Source: Agapetus fuscipes
Lineage: Eukaryota > Arthropoda > Insecta > Trichoptera > Glossosomatidae
Length of the DNA stretch: 64,000 bases
Assembly: GCA_951799405.1 (NCBI GenBank)
Contig: OX637334.1
Location: 2,604,001 to 2,668,000, forward strand
Direction: 5' to 3'
How positions within the stretch are numbered: position 1 is the first letter of the stretch; each line of letters opens with the position of its first letter. The translations under genes and the position numbers were made by a program. This document shows positions 1 to 11,054 of this stretch, in pieces. Under the pieces are notes generated by a model that had not been told where the DNA came from, ran no database searches, and worked only from the letters and a program-made list of their open reading frames with translations.

Positions 1-1427
1 ACAGTCTCACACAAGTCTGACGTTTTCTCACCGAGAAGAAAAGTTCCAAATTAATAAAATATTTCCATGAACTCATTTTGAAAAAGAGTTTATTGATTGA
101 TATTCCAAATAGAAGGAGCCAGAATGATTCTTCATGAAAAAATAAATTCAGAGTGTAGATTTATAAAAAGAGTGTATGAAGATGGTTAAGATATTTGTTG
201 TACAATGAATAAATGATGTTGGCTTTGTACTTATGAAGAAACGAGCTTTTTGTAGCGAATCTTTTTTAGAGAGAAGCTTTTTGATGACTTTCGGCACCTA
301 GATGATGTTTTGAAATGAATTGTGTCACTTAGATTGTTGTTAAATTGAATTTTTATAAATGTTAAAACTCGTGGTTAAAAAAAGTATTAACGTATACGTA
401 GACTGTCTAAGCCATTTGATTGCCATCTTGATTAATTAAAGTTAATGAAATGTTTATACGAGTTAATCAAAACAAGATCAGATTAATTAATCATATTAAC
501 GATTGATTAATCACTAATAATATCAATTTTATAAAGTAAATTAATTATTTTTAGTCATTATAATTCCTAATCTATACAATGAAACTTGGCCATGAATTTC
601 CAATTTGTATTTAATTAATTTTAATTTATTATTTATTTATAATTATAAAATTGGGAATTTAACATTAATACAAGCTACTTAATAACCGTAAAAAAATATT
701 TTTACTTCAGTTTCTACTACTTTTCTGTTTGAAAGACATTTTTTTTTGTAAATCATTTCTACCTAAAGCTGTAAATATTTTTTACAAAACAAAAAAAAAT
801 GTTTTTCATAGTTTAATTTTTCATCCAGTTTTCTACATTTTACTTATTTTCTTAACTCTAAAAAATGAAAAAAGGTTATGCATTGATTTAGTTTCTTTTT
901 TCTATCCTTTACATTATCTTTAAAAAAAATTTTTGGTCTACGCAAAACCTACTGCTTAAAAAAATATTTTCGCTACATCCTTTATCTGTGATATTGTAAA
1001 TCATGATTTAATTTATATTGTTTTTAAAATGTTTCGACGAACTATGTTTCTATAATAAATTAATCTATTCTTTAATTATTTTTACTTCCATTATATAAAC
1101 CTAGTGATGTTCCTAACATTTATATTTTGTAATTTTTATATTTTTTAATAATGACAAAAACTTTTTAGAAAAAGAAACAAAAATGTATGAAAAGTTTAGT
1201 TAAATTTTACGAATGTCCTTTTCACATGAGAATGTAGGTGCATATAGATGAAATTGTATTTAAGTATTTATGTCTAGCTATTGAAATGTGAATATAAATT
1301 ATTTTAATTGTAACAATGTTTTAAATGTAAATGATATACTATTGGAATAAGATGTGAAATTAAACCAAAGACATATTATTCCATATAAAACATGAATTTC
1401 ATTTTTTTACACCCTTCTTAACATCCC
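1..1427. other. AT-rich stretch without recognisable feature
   Basis: I see no gene, tRNA-like head or copy of the repeat families found elsewhere. The stretch is strongly AT-rich with poly-A and poly-T runs. The one short open frame (729-923) is low complexity and not credible as a gene. Confidence 0.6.
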
Positions 1428-1429
1428 TA

Positions 1430-1683
1430 ATCTAAATTTAAATCTAAGCTGCAAAGATATGTATCATTTGAGATTCATATTAAATGCATTCCCACAAGCA
1501 GACATGCATTATTTCGCTCTTACACATGCCGCATGTGGACCTACAATATAAAAAATCCAATCTCAAATGAATATAAGCCATGCAACTCTTGCCGACCTTG
1601 CCTGAAGCAGGGGTGACATTGGCAAAGTGAACCATTTTTTGCAGTATGGGTGGTCAGCCGCATACCAACCTATAAGTCAAGGA
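1430..1683 (-). repeat. Family A repeat, copy 1
   Basis: On the minus strand it starts with the CCTTGACTTATAGG-type end and finishes in an AGATT-rich tail after the conserved TTTGCAGCTTAGATT. The middle carries the family hallmarks: GGTTCACTTTGCCAATGTC, a CAGGG/AAGGTCGGC block, the GCATGTG...GCGC block and GCTTGTGGGAATGCATT. Confidence 0.85.
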
Positions 1684-1697
1684 ACCTATATCAAGAA

Positions 1698-1932
1698 ATC
1701 TAATCTAATCTAATCTTAGATGCAAAGATATGTAACATTGGGGATTCACACTATATGCATTCTCACAAGCAGACTCGTACAAGTTCGCGCTTGCGCATGC
1801 CGTATGTGAACCTACAATATAGAAACCAAGTCTCAAATGGACATACACCCCGCAACTCCTGCCGACATTGGCAAAGTGAACCATTTTCTACAGCATGTGT
1901 GGTCAGCTGCATACCAACCTATAAGTCAAGGA
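1698..1932 (-). repeat. Family A repeat, copy 2
   Basis: Same landmarks as the copy just before it and same orientation, so the two sit head to tail. The CAGGG block is missing between the GTCGGCAG and TTGCCAATG motifs, a small internal deletion. Confidence 0.8.
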
Positions 1933-2040
1933 ATATATAAACAACAAATAGCACAATAAATCATTGGGTAATAAGATAAATGCTAAAGAGGAACGAGGTA
2001 AAATCATAATTTTGTAACTGATCCATTTAGTACAGAATTA

Positions 2041-2296
2041 TAATCTACAATCTTAGTTGCAAAGGTACGAGTATATCTACTTTCTAGATTAATTTAAAAT
2101 GCATGCCCACAAGCAGGCGCTTGTGAGTTCACGCTTGCACATGCCACATGTGTACATACACAATCAACTAAAGTTCACATGAATATACACTCTGCAACTC
2201 CTGCCACCTTTCTCTGAAACCGAGGGGGCATTGGAAAAAGTAAACCAAGTTTTCACAGCATGGGGGGTCAGCCTCATATCAACCTATCAGGCAAGG
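2041..2296 (-). repeat. Family A repeat, diverged subfamily
   Basis: It carries the tail, GCATG, CTCCTGCC and start motifs of family A with many substitutions, and resembles the diverged copies near 11.9 kb and 46.1 kb. It is an older subfamily. Confidence 0.7.
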
Positions 2297-2392
2297 CATA
2301 AAACTTATAAATTAAATTTATTCATGAAAACAACAATTTCGAAAAGTTACATAATTTTTAAAAATCAGATCGTAAATGTATAATTAAGAGGG

Positions 2393-2460
2393 GCGTCGAG
2401 GAAGGCCATCTTTGAGTCAAATGTTGGATAAGCCAAACAAGCACATGTTTATATAGCACG
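2393..2460 (+). repeat. End fragment of R3 inverted-repeat element
   Basis: A run reading GCCATCTTTGAGTCAAATG then GCCAAACAAGCAC matches the right end of the R3 elements at 9.1, 19.8, 45.9 and 54.6 kb. Only this terminal part is recognisable. Confidence 0.5.
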
Positions 2461-2559
2461 TGGCAAATTGAACCTATTTATTGTTTTACAGGTAAGGGGG
2501 CCGGCATAGGCACGCAATTTTCAAAAGTTTTTTTTGTCCGTTAAAAAATCCGTCGAAGG

Positions 2560-2732
2560 GGGGGTAGGCAACGTAATATTCAAAAATTGCCTCCCTGCGT
2601 CCTACGAAATATACTCGTAGAATGCCAGATTTTGTAAATCACGTCCGCGGACCGCACAGAAAAGCTTGCCGGGCCGCAGTTTGAGTATGGCTGCCTTAAG
2701 GGCTCAAATCACCCCAAGGTTGAGAGCCACTG
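2560..2732 (-). mobile_element. Possible hAT-type terminal fragment
   Basis: Read on the minus strand the stretch begins CAGTGGCTCTCAACCTTGG and continues with a GC-richer part containing GCGGCCCGGC. CAGTGG-type starts with CTCAACC are typical of hAT termini. The other end was not found, so this would be a truncated copy. A repeat of another class is possible. Confidence 0.35.
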
Positions 2733-3114
2733 ACATAAATTCTCCGCTTAACAATTAAAAAAAGAAGAAGAAAAAGTTCACTGCCTACTTCCTTATTTTT
2801 CAAGAAAAGATGCCAGCAAAAAATTATGAATGAACCTGCTTTCACAAATGCTTCATTCAAACTATAGGCAATTCCAAAAATTAAAGATTATATAACTCAT
2901 ATTAAGTGCCAAATTATTTACAAAAAGTCTTACACCTTCATCCGTCAAAAGATTGATCTCGTACTGAAAATAGTTAATCCCTTTTTTGTTCTGACCTTAC
3001 ACGTTCCATAATTTAAAAATACTTTTATTGTTAGTGGGTAGGTACTAGGTGTGAATCTATTGAAAGTAAAATCCAAGAAATTTGTTCTAATTTCGCTTGT
3101 CTACTAAAGGATTA

Positions 3115-3240
3115 CAGAATTCCTCTAGGCGCCAGTGGAAAGGATTATCCTTTTTATTATTATCATTTTTCGTGAAGTGGAATGCAATTCACCGACCTAT
3201 TGGGTTTGGTCAGAAACAGGTATTAACACTATCGATCAAT
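3115..3240 (-). repeat. SINE S3, 3' part
   Basis: The block around GTGAATTGCATT with ACCTGTTTCTG on the minus strand matches the end of the S3 SINE at 33.1-33.2 kb. The tRNA-like head is absent here. Confidence 0.55.
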
Positions 3241-3261
3241 AATTAATTACAGTATTTAATG

Positions 3262-3670
3262 ATTTCTTGACTTAAAGGTTGGTATGAGCCTGATCAACCA
3301 TACTGTAAAAAAATGGTTCACTTTGGAAGTGTCACCCTTTTTTCATTGAAGGTCGGCAAAAGTTGAGAGTTTATGTTAAAAAAATTTTTTTTTTTTCAAA
3401 AACGTAGTTTTATTTTCACATTTATAATATTTACTACCTCGAGCACTTTATACCTTCAATACTCAGGTCATTATCAAGAGTTTTGACATAATCATCAACG
3501 TTTTTGAAAAAAATAATTTTATTTTAAATAAAATGAATTTTCGCTGTGTGAATACACAAACCCTACAAAATCTAACGGTGTATGTTCATTTTAAATTTGT
3601 TGATATGCGGCGTTAGTAAATGCGAACTTGCACGTGTCTATTTCTGGGCATGCATTTAAAATAAATCTAA
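3262..3670 (+). repeat. Family A repeat split by an insertion
   Basis: The 5' half (start motif to GTCGGCAAAAGTTG) is at 3262-3382 and the 3' half (GTATGTTCATTTT through GGGCATGCATTT) at 3579-3670. The intervening 0.2 kb is foreign Penelope-type foldback sequence. TTATGTT and GTATGTT at the two junctions look like a target duplication. Confidence 0.7.
3383..3578 (+). mobile_element. Penelope-derived foldback insert
   Basis: The ends contain the inverted pair TTCAAAAACGT and ACGTTTTTGAA, and it finishes with GAATTTTCGCTGTGTGAATA followed by CACAAACC. That tail recurs in the foldback elements at 48.1, 55.7, 56.2 and 58.6 kb and, inverted, beside the GIY-YIG element at 52.4 kb. It lies inside a family A copy and has no coding capacity. 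Confidence 0.55.
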
Positions 3671-3675
3671 AATCC

Positions 3676-3895
3676 CATTCTCTAAAAAATGGTTCACTCC
3701 TTTCTTTGCCAACATCACCCCTGTGTCAGAGAATTTGCAGAGTGTGTGTTCATTTGAGGTTTGGTTGTAAATTTGCAAGTAAACATGCAGCATTTGTAAG
3801 CGTTAACTTACACGTGTCTGTTTGTGGGCATGCATTCAATGTGAATTTCAAATGTTAATATATAATTGCAACTTAAATTATAGGTAGATTATAGA
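3676..3895 (+). repeat. Family A repeat
   Basis: Starts within the family at AAAAAATGGTTCACT and retains the GCATTTGTAAGCG, TGTTTGTGGGCATGCATT and TTGCAACTTAAATTATAG landmarks. The 5' end is missing. It directly follows the split copy. Confidence 0.75.
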
Positions 3896-3896
3896 C

Positions 3897-4018
3897 CCAA
3901 TGACATCTATTGAATCAGGGTCAAATTTAATGTTCAAAAGACACGTCGCGCGGGATTCGAACATGCGATTGTTTCAATAAAGTAAATTCGAGTGCCCTCG
4001 ACCACACCGGCGATCTTT
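3897..4018 (-). repeat. SINE S3 tRNA-like head
   Basis: On the minus strand there is a tRNA-like segment: GTGTGGTCGAGGGCACTCG resembles an A-box region and GCATGTTCGAATCCCGCG a B box. It is followed by a body matching the plus-strand S3 copy at 33.0 kb (ACCCTGATTCAATAGATG, TTGGGT). It is a tRNA-derived SINE, not a functional tRNA, because the acceptor stem does not close. Confidence 0.55.
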
Positions 4019-4334
4019 TTGTTTTTGTAGCAGGTCCTTTGTTCGTGACTTGCAGGTGCAAAGTTCAGGTATTAAATCACCTTCATTGTTTAAATTCACT
4101 TGTTTGAAATAATTATTATGATAATCCAGGATTATGAGCGTTGAATATGACTTTTAGTGGTTTCAGTTTCTGGAAATTTTAATACATTATTCAGTGTTTG
4201 TTTTTGTGATTATAAAGGATTATTTTGATAGTATGAGATTCGTACGTGAATTGCCATGTATACGATATAATGTCGTCGCCCGGCTGGGTTGATAGAGAAA
4301 AGGTAAATAAATATTTTGTCATTGGTTTTGGCAT

Positions 4335-4604
4335 TCTTTATAGGTTTTTGTATGAGGCTGACCCTCCATACTGTAAAAAATGGTTCACTTTGCCAATGTC
4401 ATCCCTGTTACAGGGCAGGTCAGCAAAAGTTGCAGGGCTAATTTTCATTTCGGAATGTTTTTTTGCTGTTGTAAGTTCACATGCGGCATTTTGTGTAAGC
4501 GCGAACTTGCGAAATTATACATGTCTGCTTGTGGGAATGCATTTAATATAAATCTTAAATGATATATATCTTTGCAGCTTAGATTAGATTGATTAGATTA
4601 GATA
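4335..4604 (+). repeat. Family A repeat
   Basis: Contains the full order of landmarks from TATGAGGCTGACC to TTTGCAGCTTAGATTAG, with a tail of repeated GATTA units. Near full length, with a slightly degenerate start. Confidence 0.85.
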
Positions 4605-5261
4605 CGGGTCCATTTTTTGAAGTAAGACCGGTTGACATTGAAGTTCACATTTTAAACAATTTAAAATGTAAGGTATTGTGTGAGCCTGTTGTTTTGATCT
4701 ATTGACATAGTTTTGACACGGCTCCAAATTAAATAGACTGCAGGAAGCAAATATTGACTGAAACAATTAACTCTTTTCTCTTATTTGGTCTCTCGCCTGT
4801 CGTACGTTTTGTATGAATACGATGAGTTGTGTACACAATTTTTAGTGACAAGCCGGCAAGTAAAGGGACCAACTATAAAATAATGGTAAAATTCAAACGT
4901 AAAATATACGTTTTAGATTGAAAAAAAGTGTTTTACTATATGTAAATGCACGGAAAGTAAAATGCTTTTTAGTTGTAATGAAGTTTTGTGTGAAAGCTCT
5001 AGTTGAGTTTGAACGTAAAGTTTCATACCTACTTGAGGTAATGTTTTTTTAAAGCTCCAACGATATAATGATACCTTCAAATCAAGAAAAAAGCAGATAC
5101 TGAAAAAATTCAGGTTTCAGCAGACAAGTAAAATTGTGAATGAAAATACAGAGATTAAAATGAGGAAAGGTATGTTTGAAAAAAAACGGATTTAAATGAA
5201 CTGAACGACGTTAATCGAATCAGAAGAATAAAGAATGAATTTGTGTAATTTATTATTGTTA
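4605..5261. other. Stretch without recognisable feature
   Basis: No open frame of note, no SINE head and no repeat-family landmark was seen. Base composition is AT-rich like the rest. Confidence 0.5.
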
Positions 5262-5642
5262 TTCCTTGACCCATGGCTTGGTTTAAGGCATGAACACTCA
5301 TACTGTAAAAAATGGTTCACTTTGTCAATTTAGCCCCTTTTTGAGGGAAGGTTGGCTAGAGTTGCAGGGCTTATTAGGATGATTTATTTGGTAAGCTCTA
5401 TTTTTGTGTGAATCACACCTCAAGAGCCCTGTGCGAGCGAGATTGTCGCCATAGAAAGCGTCAATTTTCAAGCAAGATCCAGTTGCTGTAAGGCTGCACT
5501 CAGTTGCTGTAAGGTTATCTTAATTTTATATTTGGTTTTTATTTATTTTGTAAGTACATAAGTACACATGCGGCATTAAGGAACAAGCGTAAACTTACGC
5601 GTGTCTGCTTGTGGGCATTCATTTTACATGAATCTAATCTCA
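5262..5642 (+). repeat. Family A repeat split by SINE S1
   Basis: The 5' part (5262-5370) runs to GAGTTGCAGGGCTTATT. The 3' part resumes at about 5513 with TTTATATTTGGTTTTTATTT and ends in ATCTAATCT units. A minus-strand S1 fragment separates them. The end abuts an oppositely oriented copy tail to tail. Confidence 0.75.
5371..5512 (-). repeat. SINE S1, 3' part
   Basis: Minus-strand copy ending in CTTGAGGTGTGATTCACAC, AAAAATAGAGC and ACCAAATAAATCATCCT. The body motif CAACTGGATCTTGCTTGA is present but CAGTTGCTGTAAGGCTG is duplicated. The tRNA head is missing (5' truncated). Confidence 0.75.
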
Positions 5643-5880
5643 TCTAATCTAATCTGAGTTGCAAAGATATGTTACATTGGGGATTCACATACCTAATATG
5701 CATTTTCACAAGCAAAGACACATAAGTTCGCGCTTGTACATGGCGTATGTGAACCTATAACATAAAAACCCAAATTTTAAATTAACATACACCCTGCAAC
5801 TCTTTCCGACCTTTCCTGAAACAGGGGTGACATTGACAAAGTAAACCATGTTCTGCAGCATGGGTGGTTAGCCACAAGTT
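5643..5880 (-). repeat. Family A repeat
   Basis: Landmarks from the ATCTAATCT tail (low coordinate) to GGGTGGTTAGCC (high coordinate). The start motif is lost. It forms a tail-to-tail pair with the preceding copy. Confidence 0.8.
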
Positions 5881-5921
5881 ACATGTTAATATACCCTTGC
5901 AAATAATATAATAATAATAAT

Positions 5922-6367
5922 AATCTAAGTTGCAAGGGTATATTCATTTAAAGCTCTCAGATGCATGCCCACAAACCAACACGTGTAGTTCGCGCTTACA
6001 AATGTTGAATGCGTACTTACAAATAAAATCCAAACCTCAAATGAACATAAGCCCCACATCTTTTGCCGACCTTCCCTGAAACAGGGGTGACATTGGCAAA
6101 GTGAACCATTTTTTACAGTATGGGTGGTCAGCCTCATACCAACCTATAAGTCAAGGAATACGAATAATAAATTACATTTAAATATAAAAAAGAACAAAAC
6201 CTCAAAAAGAAATCTATCCAAAAAAAGTAAAAAATTTCCAATGCAAAAAATGTAGCAAATTAATACACCAACATTAGAAATCTATATTGCAGATTAGCCG
6301 CCACTTCTTCCTGTCCTTGCATACTTCTTTCATTTCATCCAGAGTCATAACCTTTTTCATACAAGCT
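5922..6367 (-). mobile_element. LINE 3' end: family A plus last codons
   Basis: Reading the minus strand, 6367-6290 encodes a piece like KKVMTLDEMKEVCK then RKKWR, the C-terminus seen more fully at 59.0 kb. It is followed by an A-rich 3' untranslated stretch and then the family A sequence down to 5922. This ties family A to the 3' UTR of an RTE-like non-LTR retrotransposon. The copy is 5' truncated. Confidence 0.75.
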
Positions 6368-6383
6368 GCAATAATAATAATAT

Positions 6384-6432
6384 CAGGATGATTTATTCTT
6401 TGTGTGAATCACACCTCAAGAGCCCTCTATTA
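6384..6432 (-). repeat. SINE S1 3'-terminal fragment
   Basis: Only the last 50 bases of S1 are present (CTCTTGAGGTGTGATTCACA to AAATAAATCATCCTGATATT), followed by an ATT-type microsatellite tail on the minus strand. Confidence 0.65.
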
Positions 6433-7082
6433 GTAAAAGAACCAGATGTTCAATATATTTATCTTATTTTCTGCCATAATCATAATGAGTAGGTATGTAA
6501 TATACATATATTACATACTGATTATGACGGAGATTTGCAGAGGTTTTGGTCATCTCTAGAAGAATGACAACGACGTATTTTACTCGTACCATATTAGCTA
6601 GAGTATAAGAGGTATTTGCCTCTCTGTCTGCACTTGGTTTCGTCATTTTCTGTGAATTACTCGCGGTTTTCCGGTTAAAAGCCTCCGTGTTCTCAGAAAA
6701 GACAAACAAGCTGACTTTTTACTTTTTAGTCAGCAACATGGCATGATGGTAAAAAGACGCCATTCAACAGACAGAAAACAACTTGAAACTGCGTTTAGGA
6801 GAACTATTAATTCGATAACTAATATGAAATTTTGTGAATCCATTGAACCAATACAACTGCAGACGTAAAATTTTGTAGCATTCATGCCAAGTAGATACGC
6901 GACCTGCCAAACTTGTGTTTGTTTGTTTTATGTCCATTTGAAGTAATTTCACATGAGTAATATTTGTACGTGTAGGTACTGAGTTGCAAAACTTGAGTAA
7001 AGTAAAGTTTACGGAAAGTTTTAAAGAGTGCTTTTCCCCAAAATCTGCCGTTTTTGTTTCTTACACTTTCTGGTCTTAGCAA

Positions 7083-7145
7083 AATAATAATAATGCAAGA
7101 TTTTTATAGCGCCTTTTCATGACTCTTGGTCATCTCAAAGGCGCT
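7083..7145 (-). repeat. L2-like LINE 3'-terminal fragment
   Basis: The sequence TAGCGCCTTTTCATGACTC with TCATCTCAAAGGCGC matches the 3' UTR just downstream of the LINE C-terminus at 18.9 kb. On the minus strand it ends in an ATT microsatellite, as CR1/L2-type elements do. Confidence 0.55.
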
Positions 7146-7148
7146 TAT

Positions 7149-8828
7149 GGCTGGTTCGGACAAGGCGAGTAATTTAGCCAAGTAACGAGTAATTTAGTGG
7201 CTAAACGTGTGCGAACCCCAACAATTTAGTCCAGTAGTTAAGTCAATGGTTTAGTCAAGCCGATCCATTTCATTCTATTTTTTCGGTCAAGTAGCGGCCC
7301 CGCCCACCGTCCGTGGGCGAGTGTTGCCGAGAAGCCACGGAAAAGTCCGAGTCCGAAGAGCCACGGAAAAGCCCGAGTCCGAGTCGAGTTTATTAGCGGC
7401 CGCGCCATTGGCCGCTCACTCTTGGCGGGGAAACGGAAATGCAAGAATGGCGGCAATTTAAATTGGCTGCAGTTTGAAAAGATAATGCCCGTTTTCAGCA
7501 AGAATATTTAAAGATAAAGTGCTGTTTAAAAATATTTAAGTACTTAAGAACTTCTTATATTTGCGAGCCCGATGTTCCGCTCCCTAAACTTAGCGACCTG
7601 TCAGTGAGTTTATGTCATGTTTAAACTGTAAATAAGTGGATATGCACACCGATATCCTTGGTTTTTTAGAAACTCTTGAGAATATAGAAGTTGCTAGGAC
7701 TTATCTACGTCCAAAAAGTTTTGAGAAAGGTAATTTTTTTTCGATAAGAATAGTATGACATCGATTTTTGGTGCGGATATCAGCTGTCAAAAATACAATC
7801 ATGTAGCTCCTTGCTGGATGAAATTGTAGTAATTTTTAAGTTTTCGGACAATAGAGCTGTACAAATATAGTTTTGGTAAAGATGTGGAAATAACTATTAT
7901 CGTCCATGAATTTATTACGTATTTAAAAACATCGATCTTTTACATTGATCGATGTTTATAGGTACCTACCATAAATTTGTCATATCACAGGCCTTATGAT
8001 ATCCTTCAGATGGATTGTTACTTATTGTTTTGTACAGAAACAATTCAGTGACACACGGGGATAACTGATTAGAGGCATTACAATTTTATGCCACTGTAAG
8101 CCATCAGCTGGTATCTGTGACAGACGTGAGAGGCATAAATGTAGCAGGATTGAACAAGTTTCTCGCGGTCAGCCTCTGAAAAGTTGAACCATGTTTCTTC
8201 TTTAACTTGATAATTGATTGGTGACCGCCGTGTATTTGAAAATGCCGATTTTACATGTCGAATATTGATGTTAATTGTCAACAACGAAAAACGCAACAGA
8301 GAAATGCATCTGAATGCAGCTGCAGACTTCGAGCCGTATTATAGTGTGTGCATACAAAATATACTTTGTACACATAATTGAAAAGATAAAAATTCAATTA
8401 AAAAATAATGTTTGCAGCGTAAATGGTAGATATTATTATAAACATCAAATAGTCATGTGTTGTTTTTATTTAAAATGTGTATATTATTTTATAAACCATA
8501 AAATACATTTCGAATTTACAAAGGCGAGTTTCGAAGTTGTTTGCTAAACAGGCTCCTAGCTAGGTGGCCGGGCATAAATCAGTTAATATTACCAAACCAT
8601 AACCAATTTAAAGGGCTTTATAATAACATGATTTTAATACTCAATTAATATTTTCAAACTGCAGCCAATTCAAATTTTCCGCCATTATAGAAAGGGCTTT
8701 CTGCAGCCAACTTCGCACTTGTGTACTGTACTGGACCGTAATGCGAACGCTTCACGGGCGAGTAGCGCCCCGCCCACTACTAAATTACTCGTTACTTGAC
8801 TAAATCAGTGGCCTTGTGCGAACTAGCC
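7149..8828. mobile_element. Element with about 54-bp terminal inverted repeats
   Basis: The left end (GGCTGGTTCGGACAAGGC, then AAGTAACGAGTAATTTAG) is mirrored at the right end (CTAAATTACTCGTTACTTG, then GTGCGAACTAGCC) with about 85% identity. Further in, AATTTAAATTGGCTGCAG at 7455 is mirrored by CTGCAGCCAATTCAAATT at 8661. No transposase frame is visible. I could not settle the target duplication, so the superfamily is unassigned. Confidence 0.65.
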
Positions 8829-8949
8829 TTTAGAGTTACAGTGATGAAGAAAATCAAGTTCAAACAAACAAAAACAGCAGATTTTGGAGAAAACCACTCT
8901 TTAATACTTCCGTAAACTTTTCTTTTAATCAAGTTTTGCAACTCGTACT

Positions 8950-9160
8950 CAGGGTACTGGACCAATATGTCTTATGAAAACTGGAATTAATATTGCGTTT
9001 ATTTCTTATCTTAGATTGTGTAGAATATGATTATTGGTGTTTTTCATTTGTTTGTTAACCCAGATTGTATAGAATGTAATTTTTAAGACAATTTTATTGA
9101 AAGGTCATCTTTGAATCAAATGGTAGATAAGCCAAACAAGTACTGGAGGGACGAGTATGC
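8950..9160 (+). repeat. R3 inverted-repeat element, partial
   Basis: Contains GACCAATATGTCTTATG, AAACTGG and, at the right end, AGGTCATCTTTGAATCAAATG with GCCAAACAAGTAC, in the order seen in the R3 copy at 54.5-54.7 kb. The left terminus is missing. Confidence 0.55.
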
Positions 9161-9934
9161 GCACCTCGGTGATTGAAATCAAGAAAGAACTGGAGAAGAA
9201 TGATTTCTTGCACATGGGTCACAGCCCTCAAGAATGAAAAATAAGATGAAACATAAAAAGATGGTTTCGTGTTTCCGGTCACGATCGAAATGGAAGGAAA
9301 GTAAAATGGAGGTAGCATCACTTCAAGGGTAGCAGGACGGACAGGAGATCACCGAGATAGTGTCCACATTAACATACGTGTTATGTTGTTGAACATGTTG
9401 TTATATGTTGTCCAACATCCTGCGCATGCGCGGGACAGACGCTGCGGTAAGGGCCGCCTCTCTCCATCAGATAGCGACTGATTTATTTGGGCGGATGAGG
9501 AGAACGGACACAGAATGGCGCAACTCCAACCACGGGAATAACAAAAAAATATTAAAAATAATTTGTAATAATCAAGTTTATATTAATAATGTTTTGTAAA
9601 TAACAAATCCTTTATTATATTACTCCAGGCCGTCGTCATTCGCCTTGAGTTTCGATTTTCAAAATTAATGCCATCACAGCAGATGAAATACATCGCGATG
9701 TATGGAAAATCAAATTGTGTATATATGCTGCAAAACAGTACTATTCGCGTATGTGTTTGAACCCCATACTAAAATACACTTATAAAACCTTATAGACATT
9801 TTTGTTTTTATATCGAAATACGTATGAAACTATATTGACATCTAGCGGCAAAATTAGAAAGTTTTTTTATATTTTCTTTTATTTGATTCAAAATTAAAAA
9901 AAAACAAACTAAATAAAAATGGATTTAAATCTGT

Positions 9935-10917
9935 AATCTCAGTTGCAAAGATATATTACATTTAAGATTCATATTACATGCATTCCTACAAGCAGACATT
10001 TGTAAGTTCGCGCTTACACATAATGCATGTTGACTAATACAACATTAAAACCCAATCTCAAATGCAACTCTTGCCGACTTTTCCTCAAACAGAGATGAAA
10101 TTTGCATGGTGAACCATTTTTTAAAGTATGGGTGGTCAGCCTCATACCAACCTACAAGTCAAGGAAATTATTTTGTGTATTTCTTTACATAATCTGAGTT
10201 GTAAAGATACATACCATTTGAGATTCATATTAAATGCATTCCCACAAGCAGACAGGTTCGCGCTTACAAATGCTCCTTGTGGACTTACAACCTAATCTCA
10301 AATGAACATAAGCCCTGCAACTCTTGCCGACTTTTCCTCAAACAGAGATGAAATTTGCATGGTGAACCATTTCTTACAGTATGGGTGGACAGCCACATAC
10401 TAACCTATAAGTAAAGGAAATTATTTTGTTTAGTTCTATAATCTAAGTTGCAAAGATACATACTATTTGAGATTCATATTCGATGCATTCCCACAAGCAG
10501 ACATTTGTAAGTTCGCGCTTACACATAATGCATGTTGACTTACAACATAAAAACCTAATCTCAAATGAACATAAGCCCTGCAACTCTTGCCGACTTTTCA
10601 TCAAACAGAGATGAAATTTGCATGGTGAACCATTTCTCACAGTATGGGTGGTCAGCCGCATACTAACCTATAAGTCAAGGAAATTATTTTGTTTAGTTCT
10701 ATAATCTAAGTTGCAAAGATACATACCATTTGAGATTCATATTAAATGCATTCCCACAAAAAGACATTTGTAAGTCCGCGCTTACACATAATGCATAATG
10801 ACTTACAACATAAAAACCCAATCTCAAATGAACATAAGCCCTGCAACTCTTGCCAACCTTTCCTAAAACACAGCTGAAATCTGCAAAGTGAACCATTTTT
10901 TAAAGTATGGGTGGTCG
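9935..10917 (-). repeat. Head-to-tail array of four family A copies
   Basis: Four copies lie at about 9935-10172, 10188-10418, 10437-10682 and 10701-10917. The last two junctions share the spacer AAATTATTTTGTTTAGTTC before the next ATAATCTAAGTTGC tail. All carry the shared variants GAGATGAAATTTGCA or similar, unlike most other copies. This is local tandem duplication of about 245-260-bp units, not independent insertions. Confidence 0.85.
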
Positions 10918-11021
10918 ATTTTCTTTTACTAAGATTGCATGTTTTTATTTTACATGTTTTCCGAATTTTAACGCGAGGAAACTATGCGCAATATACACAT
11001 TCTCCGAATGTTAAGGGGTTG

Positions 11022-11054
11022 GGCTGCGTAGCAGCCAGGGGCAACGCCCCTAGT
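11022..11054 (+). other. Double GC hairpin followed by CTAGT
   Basis: GGCTGC/GCAGCC (loop GTA) and GGGGC/GCCCC (loop AAC) are adjacent perfect stems, followed directly by CTAGT. Helitron 3' ends typically have a GC hairpin and CTRR before a T target. The overlap of CTAG with the stem is unusual, and no 5' end was found, so this is a weak call. Confidence 0.3.

Noticed and set aside
9935..10917. CRISPR-like array (regular repeats)
   Set aside because: The units are about 250 bp, have no unique spacers and belong to a dispersed retroelement family in a eukaryotic context.
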